This document shows positions 1-5,735 of a stretch of 6,279 nt of DNA, piece by piece; the first letter of the stretch is position 1, and every line of letters starts with the position of its first letter. Source of the stretch: Kiritimatiellia bacterium (GTDB taxonomy: Bacteria; Verrucomicrobiota; Kiritimatiellia; SLAD01); the NCBI GenBank assembly GCA_007134175.1, contig SLLF01000273.1:1-6279 (forward strand), in the 5' to 3' direction. A model generated the notes under the pieces. The model saw only the letters and a program-made list of their open reading frames with translations. It ran no database searches and was not told the origin of the DNA. The position numbers and the translations under genes were made by a program.

Positions 1-26
1 ATTAGAATGATATTGGGCCGCGGCAC
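1..26 (-). CDS. Start of a second sulfatase gene, cut by the window edge (putative)
   Basis: Reading the minus strand from position 26, a GTG codon is followed by codons for P-R-P-N-I-I-L and then the window ends. R-P-N-I-[IV]-x-[IL] directly after the start is the usual first beta strand of sulfatases, just before the metal-binding Asp; the neighbouring sulfatase has the equivalent R-P-N-I-V-F-I. An AGGAG ribosome-binding site lies at 39-43, 12 nt before the GTG, slightly far but usable. No other start codon exists in this frame between the upstream gene's stop and the GTG. The frame is the same as that of the upstream sulfatase, and the two are separated by its TAG stop and 39 nt. Only eight full codons are visible, so the family call rests on one short motif plus context. 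It would be a tandem sulfatase in the same operon. Confidence 0.55.
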
Positions 27-38
27 TTTCTTATTCTT

Positions 39-43
39 CTCCT
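39..43 (-). promoter_or_regulatory. Ribosome-binding site for the left-edge sulfatase start
   Basis: The minus strand reads AGGAG here, 12 nt before the GTG at 24-26. It is the only Shine-Dalgarno-like sequence in the short gap after the upstream sulfatase and is the main reason for believing that a new gene starts at this GTG. Confidence 0.5.
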
Positions 44-65
44 GGCTGGTGGTTCGATCGGGTGC

Positions 66-1577
66 CTAGTACCAACGCCAACCCATTCTGGCGGCATTAA
101 ACACACTGTTGGCTTCCACGTCGAATTCCGTGCGCACCAGCTCGCCGTCGTCGCCGATGAATTGGTCGTCGTGATGGTCGCGCAGCCAGGTTGTGAGCGC
201 CCTGCGCATGGAGGCGGCGCGGTCCGGCTCCTCGTCGATCCGGTTGTACTCCTCGAGGGGATCACCGCTCAACTGGAACAGCTCTTCCACCCCGTTCGGC
301 TCGTGGTAAATGTACTTCCATTCCCCGTCGGTAATCATGGCGGTTTGCTGCGGTGCATCAAGGCTGTAGGAGACGATCGAGTCACGCACCTTCTCGGCCT
401 CGCCACGTACCACCGGACCGAGGCTGATCCCGTCCAGCGGGCCGGGGGACGGCACCCCGGCCAGATCCAGCACCGTGGGCATGAGATCCTGCAGACCCGC
501 CAGGGCAGTGGCGCGGTCACCCCGACGCTGGTCGCCCGGCGGCACCACGATCAGCGGTACGTGGGCGCTGCCCTCGTACATGGAGGATTTGTGGCAGAGC
601 CCGGAATCGCCGAGCATTTCGCCGTGGTCGGCGGTGCAGACGATAACGGTGTTGTCAAAGCAGCCGGCCGCCTTCAGTGCCGCAACAATTCGTCCTACCT
701 GGGCATCCTGAAAACTGATCAGTCCGGCATAATGCGCGCGCATCACCTGGATCGCCTGCGGGGAGAGGTAGTTCATTCCGTGCTGGATCGCCGAGACGAC
801 CGCCTGCGGTCCGCGCGGCGTGCCGGAGCGGTTTTGCGCCGGGACGGGCATCTCGCGCGGATCGTACATCGTGTCCCACGGTCGGGGCGGATCAAACGGG
901 GGATGCGGTTTCGGAAAGCCCACGTTGAGGAAGAACGGCGCGTCGGGGTTGTCCCGCTGGTGTTGTTTGATGTAATCAATGGCGGTTGTGGCGACCCAAG
1001 CGTCGGGGCATAACGCCTCGGGCAGGGGTGAGGGGGCCGGGTGGGGATCGTTATTCCCCAGACCATGCGCCCGTGAGTAGCCCTTCCAGCCTTGCGTGGC
1101 CAGGTGGTCGATATAGTCTTCCAATCCGGTCAATTCGTTTTTCGGGTCGTATTGGGCCAGAATCCGGCCGGACTCCAATAGCTGCGCGTGTTGAAACCCG
1201 TGCAGTACCCGCGGCTCACCGGGTTTGGCGTAGGGCAGGTAGTGGAGCTTGCCGGCGGAGTAGGTGGCATAGCCGTGCTGGACCAGCCATGCCGGCAGCT
1301 TGACCTGGTCATCGCGGATGGCCCCTTTGTTCCCCTTGAATCCGGTGCATTTGTGCGAGTAGTTGCCGGTAATCATGGTGGCGCGGGCCGGTATACAGAT
1401 CGGGTTGGGCGAGTAGGTCCGTTCGAACAACGTGCCGAGACCGGCCAGGGCGTCGTAGTGGGGGGTCTTGATCAACGGGTGCCCCATGCAGCCCAGATGA
1501 TCAAAGCGCCATTGATCGGCGGAAATGAATACAATGTTCGGTCGTGATACTGGAGATTCAGGGTTGGCTGTGGTCAT
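66..1577 (-). CDS. Cys-type sulfatase (arylsulfatase / alkaline-phosphatase superfamily)
   Basis: Predicted hydrolase of sulfate esters, 503 aa from the chosen start. The sulfatase signature C-I-P-A-R is at residues 61-65; Cys61 would be converted to the catalytic formylglycine. Metal-site residues are visible: Asp21 in S-A-D-Q-W near the N-terminus and the D-H pair at 317-318 in T-A-D-H-G-E-M-L-G-D. Active-site Lys/His candidates are in A-G-K-L-H (109-112), K-P-H-P-P-F (from 223) and H-K-S-S-M-Y (from 329). The D-Q-W form, instead of the D-D of classical arylsulfatases, resembles the phosphonate monoester hydrolase/choline sulfatase branch, so the substrate cannot be named. No signal peptide is seen, so it is probably cytosolic. 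An upstream in-frame ATG at 1598 would add seven residues (M-F-K-G-K-N-R), but its AAAGG is only 2 nt away; the ATG at 1577 has AAAGGA at a 9-nt spacing and is preferred. Its place after sulfate-activation and siroheme genes suggests sulfur scavenging. Confidence 0.93.
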   Translation of the reverse strand: MTTANPESPVSRPNIVFISADQWRFDHLGCMGHPLIKTPHYDALAGLGTLFERTYSPNPICIPARATMITGNYSHKCTGFKGNKGAIRDDQVKLPAWLVQHGYATYSAGKLHYLPYAKPGEPRVLHGFQHAQLLESGRILAQYDPKNELTGLEDYIDHLATQGWKGYSRAHGLGNNDPHPAPSPLPEALCPDAWVATTAIDYIKQHQRDNPDAPFFLNVGFPKPHPPFDPPRPWDTMYDPREMPVPAQNRSGTPRGPQAVVSAIQHGMNYLSPQAIQVMRAHYAGLISFQDAQVGRIVAALKAAGCFDNTVIVCTADHGEMLGDSGLCHKSSMYEGSAHVPLIVVPPGDQRRGDRATALAGLQDLMPTVLDLAGVPSPGPLDGISLGPVVRGEAEKVRDSIVSYSLDAPQQTAMITDGEWKYIYHEPNGVEELFQLSGDPLEEYNRIDEEPDRAASMRRALTTWLRDHHDDQFIGDDGELVRTEFDVEANSVFNAARMGWRWY

Positions 1578-1586
1578 ACGGTTCTT

Positions 1587-1592
1587 TCCTTT
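1587..1592 (-). promoter_or_regulatory. Ribosome-binding site that decides the sulfatase start
   Basis: The minus strand reads AAAGGA, 9 nt before the ATG at 1577. It lies inside the seven-codon extension that the alternative ATG at 1598 would give, and so favours the shorter protein. Confidence 0.65.
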
Positions 1593-1646
1593 AAACATTA
1601 CCTTTCAAGGTGGTGCCGGGATTCCATACGCCCTGGATGGCAATCG

Positions 1647-1663
1647 ACCGGTGCGCGTCCGGT
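1647..1663. other. Short inverted repeat between the fusion gene and the sulfatase
   Basis: ACCGG and CCGGT flank a 7-nt GC-rich loop in the 95-nt gap (1578-1672) that follows the fusion gene's stop. The stem is only 5 bp and no T-run follows on the minus strand, so it is not a convincing Rho-independent terminator. It could be a minor processing or attenuation element, or chance in GC-rich DNA. Nothing else is recognisable in the gap apart from the sulfatase ribosome-binding site. Confidence 0.2.
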
Positions 1664-1672
1664 ATACCCCTC

Positions 1673-3745
1673 TCATGAAACGACATTTGGTGCAAGAGGT
1701 TCTATCGCACCGGAGCTTGCTTGGAAGACGTTGCTGGGCGCCGATATCTCCTGAAGGGCCAACCCGCGTGCACGCAGTGCGCGGCTGGTGGACGGGCCCA
1801 CCGACAACCAGATGCGGTCTCGTTTCGCTTCCTCGGGATAGTAGTCAAAGTAGAGGTCCACGGTCGACGTGCTGGTAAAGAGTACCCGGCCGAAGGGACG
1901 GTCGGGCAGGGCACGGTAAGGGGCGGGCCGGTTGTCGTAAAAGGTGGCGGTGACCGCCTCCAAGCCCGCCTCATTCAAGGTCGCGCGCCGCTGGGGGAGG
2001 GGGGCAACATTGGAACATGGATATAGGTAGGTCCCCTTACAATCGCGGGCGGGTCCTGCGACGAGGGCACTTAACCCCCCGTAATGGTCGACCGCCGCAT
2101 CGGCGCGCAGTCCGTACCGTTCCAGTTCCCCGGCGGTGGCCGGACCCACTGCCAGCAGTTTTTTGCCGGCTAAATCCCGCGAGTCACGGTCTTTCGCGTG
2201 CCACGTTTCCATGAAGATGCGGACCGCGATGCGCGAGGGGAACAGCACCCCGTCCACTTGCGGCCAGCACCGATCGAGTTGGTCCTGTCGTTCGGTCAGC
2301 GGGCGCGGGACAAGTTGAATCAGCGGCCAGTGGATCAGGGGCCCGTGTTTGAGAAAATGGTCGGGATCGTTGCCGACAAAGAGCGTCGGCGCGGTGACGG
2401 CATGCGGACGCGGCCCCACCAGGAAGATCGCCGGTCGGCGCACGGTCAAGGTTCCCATATCCGCTAAGGCAACGGTTCGTATGGCCTCGTCACGCTCGCC
2501 CAGACATTCTCCCACGACCACGGACGTGTGGTCCGGCCAGCCGGCGTCCAGCAATTTCCGGGCGGTGCGCTGGGCTTGGCTGACGCTCATGTAGATGGCC
2601 AGATTGCCGGCACCGGGAGGCGGAATCACCGCCGGGCTGGCGGCCTGCGCCTCGTGTCCGGACAAGAGGTAAAGATGTCCCCCATCGTCGCGGTGGGTGA
2701 GGGGAGCCAAGGCGTGGGCCCCGGCCACTTGAGCAGCGGTCAAAGCCGGGATCAGGTCCACCCGGATGTGCCACGCTTCCAGAAAGGCCAATTGCTCGCT
2801 CAGGTGGGCGAAAATCAGGGGATCCCCACCTTGCAATCGGACGACGAGCCGCCCTTGCTCCGCCTGATGCAGCAGTAGACGATGGATGTCACTTTGCGCC
2901 GTGGATGCCGCACCCCCCGCTTTTCCAACCGGCATGGCCTTCTCTTTGATCCACTCCGTTATCGCCGACGGCAGCAAGCGATCATGCACCACGCAATCTG
3001 CTTGTTCCAGGTAGCGACGGGCCCGTTCGCTGAGCAGCGTCGCGTCGGCCGGACAACCGACAATGGCTACTAACCCTGCCGTTCGTCGCACGTCCAGCGG
3101 TTGCAAGGCGGCCAGCAGGTCGGCTCGGTCGTGGCGCACCACCAGCGCCAATCGCCCTTGCTGGGGTGCCGGGTCATACGGCAGGTACCGGTCGATGCGC
3201 ACCGCTAGACCCAGCCGTTTTAGCGCGCAGGCGGCGATGATAACGGCGTCGTACTGGCCGGCATCCAACTGTGCCAGCCGCTGTTCGATGGTACCGCGAA
3301 TAGGGCGCGCCTCGGCCTGAGGAAAGCAGCGGTCCAGTGCCGCCACCCGTCCGGGACTGCTGGTGCCGATTATACGCACGTCGTCCGGTGTCAATCCGCT
3401 GCGGACCACTAATGCGTCGCGAATATCCTGGGCCGGTAACAACGCGGCCACCGTCAGGTCCGCGCCATAGGATGCCGGCAGGTCCTTGGCAGAATGGACC
3501 GCAATGTCGGCCGTGCCCTTGAGGAGAGCGTGGTCTAGATCCCGCGTGAAGAAATCTTCGGGCACCGCGGTGTCTATGAGCGAAAGCCGCTGGTCACGAT
3601 CCCCGGGCGTTTCCAGCGTTTGCGTTGACATCCGCCAGTTGAGTTCGTGCCGGGTGAGTGCGCGGCGGGCTTCTTCCACCTGTACCCGTGCCAATTGGCT
3701 GGCGCGGGATATCAGCCGACAATGGAACTCAGGGTTGGTGGGCAT
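1673..3745 (-). CDS. HemC-like / uroporphyrinogen-III methyltransferase / uroporphyrinogen-III synthase fusion
   Basis: A 690-aa fusion for the route from porphobilinogen towards precorrin-2. Residues 1 to about 222 match domains 1 and 2 of porphobilinogen deaminase (HemC): A-D-I-A-V-H-S-A-K-D-L-P (79-90, catalytic Asp88), Arg14, Arg133, R-G-T (150-152), Arg156 and K-R-L-G (176-179). Domain 3, with the dipyrromethane-cofactor Cys, is missing. Residues about 223-447 are SUMT/CobA: candidate catalytic Asp234, V-G-K (273-275), V-V-R-L-Q-G-G-D-P (301-309), P-L-T-H-R-D (348-353) and I-Y-M (384-386). Residues about 453-690 are HemD, with G-P-A-T-A (534-538), F-T-S-T-S-T-V (623-629) and G-P-S-T-S (650-654). 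UROS and SUMT activities are likely, giving precorrin-2 for siroheme; HemC activity is doubtful. The start overlaps the upstream siroheme synthase gene by 17 nt and has AGGA 11 nt ahead, which points to translational coupling. Linkage to cysDN favours siroheme over heme or cobalamin as the end product. Confidence 0.92.
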   Translation of the reverse strand: MPTNPEFHCRLISRASQLARVQVEEARRALTRHELNWRMSTQTLETPGDRDQRLSLIDTAVPEDFFTRDLDHALLKGTADIAVHSAKDLPASYGADLTVAALLPAQDIRDALVVRSGLTPDDVRIIGTSSPGRVAALDRCFPQAEARPIRGTIEQRLAQLDAGQYDAVIIAACALKRLGLAVRIDRYLPYDPAPQQGRLALVVRHDRADLLAALQPLDVRRTAGLVAIVGCPADATLLSERARRYLEQADCVVHDRLLPSAITEWIKEKAMPVGKAGGAASTAQSDIHRLLLHQAEQGRLVVRLQGGDPLIFAHLSEQLAFLEAWHIRVDLIPALTAAQVAGAHALAPLTHRDDGGHLYLLSGHEAQAASPAVIPPPGAGNLAIYMSVSQAQRTARKLLDAGWPDHTSVVVGECLGERDEAIRTVALADMGTLTVRRPAIFLVGPRPHAVTAPTLFVGNDPDHFLKHGPLIHWPLIQLVPRPLTERQDQLDRCWPQVDGVLFPSRIAVRIFMETWHAKDRDSRDLAGKKLLAVGPATAGELERYGLRADAAVDHYGGLSALVAGPARDCKGTYLYPCSNVAPLPQRRATLNEAGLEAVTATFYDNRPAPYRALPDRPFGRVLFTSTSTVDLYFDYYPEEAKRDRIWLSVGPSTSRALRARGLALQEISAPSNVFQASSGAIEPLAPNVVS

Positions 3746-4400
3746 GGGCGGCTAATTCCTGGTGAACGGCGTGGTCGATCATGGTGCGCAACGTCTTCGT
3801 GTCATTTTTGAATATTGCGTTTACCCATTGAGGGTCGCGGGCCAAGTCAATCAACAGTTGCATGCGGCGGCGTCCAGGTGGCAGAGCCGTGCGCGCTTCA
3901 GCCAGCCAATGCGCAGCCTGTTCCCAGCCGGGCCCCAAGGCGTCATCCAGCCAACGTCGCAACGTGCCCGACAGCGCCGGCGTTTGACCACCGCTGATGA
4001 TGGCCAGCAGCAGTGGGCCGCGTTCGATCAAGGCGGGGTAGTGCACATCGCAGTACTCCATCTTGTCCATGGCATTGAGCGGTACACGTCGTGCCCGGCA
4101 CCAACGGCTTACGGTTTCCGCCAAGGCGTCGTCGGTGGTGGAGTCGATCACCAAATCGGCCCCCGCCACGTCGCCCGGCGTGCAGGGACGGTCGAGGAGC
4201 TTGACGCGGTCGTCCTCTGCGGCGAGCTCATGGATGGCCGGTGTGAGATCGTCCGGGGTCTGGGCGGTCAGGGTAATGCGCGCCCAGTCGTATCGCAGGG
4301 CGGTGCGCAAACGGTCGGCCCCCAGTTCGCTGCCGCCGACCAGCAGTAGGTGCCGGTTTGTGGTAACCCAGCCTATCGGAAATGCAGGATGTCTGGCCAT
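3729..4400 (-). CDS. cysG: Bifunctional precorrin-2 dehydrogenase / sirohydrochlorin ferrochelatase (Met8/CysG-N type)
   Basis: A 223-aa stand-alone homologue of the N-terminal half of E. coli CysG (equivalent to yeast Met8p). It would oxidise precorrin-2 to sirohydrochlorin with NAD+ and insert Fe2+ to give siroheme for sulfite reductase. The N-terminal Rossmann fold shows L-L-L-V-G-G-S-E-L-G-A (18-28); the third Gly of the usual V-G-G-G is Ser. Asp112 in N-A-M-D matches the CysG N-V-V-D aspartate used in both reactions. I-S-G-G-Q-T-P (135-141) matches S-S-G-G-T-S-P, and Ser136 aligns with the phosphorylated CysG Ser128. After about residue 150 comes a helical dimerisation-type tail. The M-x-x-x-P-x-F start fits the family, though no clear ribosome-binding site precedes it; it begins 9 nt after cysN and probably relies on coupling. 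The methyltransferase half of CysG is absent here and is supplied by the next gene, so the symbol applies only to this half. Confidence 0.92.
   Translation of the reverse strand: MARHPAFPIGWVTTNRHLLLVGGSELGADRLRTALRYDWARITLTAQTPDDLTPAIHELAAEDDRVKLLDRPCTPGDVAGADLVIDSTTDDALAETVSRWCRARRVPLNAMDKMEYCDVHYPALIERGPLLLAIISGGQTPALSGTLRRWLDDALGPGWEQAAHWLAEARTALPPGRRRMQLLIDLARDPQWVNAIFKNDTKTLRTMIDHAVHQELAAHAHQP
3757..3760 (-). promoter_or_regulatory. Ribosome-binding site of the fusion gene, inside the upstream gene
   Basis: The minus strand reads AGGA, 11 nt before the ATG at 3745. It lies within the last codons of the siroheme synthase gene, consistent with re-initiation across the 17-nt overlap. Confidence 0.4.
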
Positions 4401-4409
4401 TGCGCGTTG

Positions 4410-5735
4410 CTAGATCGCGTATTCAGCAAATTCCGGTCGCGGCGGTTCCGTCGGCGGTTCTTCGATCATGCCCGCAGCCACGGTTTGGTGGGTGACTTCG
4501 TCCACGAGCACAAAAGAGCCGGTATGCCGGTTGCGCGTATACGCGTCAAAGATCAGCGGTTGCGTGGTGCGTAAGGTTACCCGTCCAATTTCGTTCAAGG
4601 CCAGCGGTTCCGCGGTTGCTTCGTGCGTCAACGTCTCAATGTCGACCCGGTAGTGTTGCTGGCGTACCATCGCCCGCACCACATGCGTGTTGTGCTGCAA
4701 GATATATTTTCGGGACGGCGCCAACGGCTGGTTATCCATCCAGCACAGCATGGCGTCAAACGTATGGGCAACGTGTGGCGGGTTGTCGTTGGCCACGATC
4801 ATGTCGCCGCGGCTGATATCGATTTCATCGGTCAGTCGCAGGGTCACCGACATCGGCGCAAACGCGACCTCCAGCTCGCGGTCGAACGCATGGATACCGG
4901 CGATGCGGGACGTGCGGCCGGAAGGGAGTACCATGACCGGGTCGCCCACCCGGAACACGCCACCGGCAATCTGGCCGGCAAACCCGCGGAAATCCGGGTG
5001 CTCCGCAGAGCGCGGCCGGATCACGAATTGCACCGGAAACCGTTGATCCACTAAGTTACGGTCATTGGCAATGTAGACTTCCTCCAGGTGATTGAGCAGG
5101 GTTGGCCCGTCGTACCAAGGCATGCGTGCGGAGCGCGTCACAATGTTGTCGCCCTGCAACGCACTCGCCGGAATGAACGTGATATCCCGTGTGTTCAGGC
5201 GTGTGGCAAAATCCGAAAAGTCCGCTTCAATGGAGCGGAATACGGCTTTGGCGTAATCGACCAGATCCATTTTGTTCACGCACACCAGCAGATGCGGAAT
5301 CCCCAGCAAGGTCGCGAGGTAGGCATGACGCCGGGTCTGCTCGATCACCCCCTTGCGCGCATCGACCAGAATGACCGCCAGGTTCGCGGTCGACGCCCCG
5401 GTCACCATGTTGCGGGTGTACTGCACATGGCCGGGCGTGTCCGCCACAATGAACTTGCGGCGCGGGGTGGCGAAATAGCGGTAGGCCACATCAATCGTGA
5501 TCATCTGTTCCCGTTCCGCGCGCAGGCCATCGGTCAGGTTGGCCAAGTTCACTTCGCCGCCGCCGGTCAAGTCGGCGGAACGCTGCAGCGCCTCCAATTG
5601 GTCTTCCATGATGGATTTGCTGTCATGCAGCAGTCGACCGATCAACGTGCTCTTGCCATCGTCCACGCTGCCGGCTGTGGTGAACCGCAGCAGCTCTGTA
5701 CGCGGGCCGTGCGGGTCTGGATGCGCGGTTGTCAT
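4410..5735 (-). CDS. cysN: Sulfate adenylyltransferase large subunit (GTPase)
   Basis: Regulatory GTPase subunit of ATP sulfurylase; with CysD it couples GTP hydrolysis to formation of adenosine 5'-phosphosulfate from ATP and sulfate in the cytoplasm. The 441 aa contain an EF-Tu-like GTPase domain: G1 loop G-S-V-D-D-G-K-S-T (22-30), I-T-I-D-V-A-Y-R (79-86) in the G2 switch region, D-T-P-G-H (99-103, G3), N-K-M-D (154-157, G4) and S-A-L (191-193, G5). Beta-barrel domains II and III follow from about residue 230. The protein ends after domain III with no APS kinase (CysC) fused, so PAPS synthesis, if it occurs, needs a gene elsewhere. It is slightly shorter than E. coli CysN (475 aa). Its ATG overlaps the cysD stop by one base (TAATG), and AGAGGGG lies 8 nt upstream. 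Identity is clear from the motifs and from cysD. Confidence 0.97.
   Translation of the reverse strand: MTTAHPDPHGPRTELLRFTTAGSVDDGKSTLIGRLLHDSKSIMEDQLEALQRSADLTGGGEVNLANLTDGLRAEREQMITIDVAYRYFATPRRKFIVADTPGHVQYTRNMVTGASTANLAVILVDARKGVIEQTRRHAYLATLLGIPHLLVCVNKMDLVDYAKAVFRSIEADFSDFATRLNTRDITFIPASALQGDNIVTRSARMPWYDGPTLLNHLEEVYIANDRNLVDQRFPVQFVIRPRSAEHPDFRGFAGQIAGGVFRVGDPVMVLPSGRTSRIAGIHAFDRELEVAFAPMSVTLRLTDEIDISRGDMIVANDNPPHVAHTFDAMLCWMDNQPLAPSRKYILQHNTHVVRAMVRQQHYRVDIETLTHEATAEPLALNEIGRVTLRTTQPLIFDAYTRNRHTGSFVLVDEVTHQTVAAGMIEEPPTEPPRPEFAEYAI

Noticed and set aside
162..1013. Long plus-strand open frame (283 codons) opposite the sulfatase
   Set aside because: It lies wholly antisense to a gene with clear sulfatase motifs. 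Its translation is rich in Arg, Val, Gly and His with no recognisable domain, typical of antisense frames in GC-rich DNA.
1560..1577. Shared M-T-T-A start of the sulfatase and CysN as a possible repeat
   Set aside because: The DNA differs at several positions and similarity stops after four residues, so it is coincidence.
1647..1663. Possible terminator between the fusion gene and the sulfatase
   Set aside because: The stem has only 5 bp and lacks a following T-run on the transcribed strand, so it is listed only as a weak inverted repeat.
1673..3745. Fusion gene as an assembly artefact or frameshifted pair of genes
   Set aside because: One uninterrupted frame runs through all three domains, and the junctions fall at domain boundaries without stops or repeats; an in-frame deletion cannot be excluded without homologues.
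3762..4349. Plus-strand open frame (195 codons) opposite the siroheme synthase gene
   Set aside because: Antisense shadow of the Met8-type gene, with no family resemblance and no separate ribosome-binding site.
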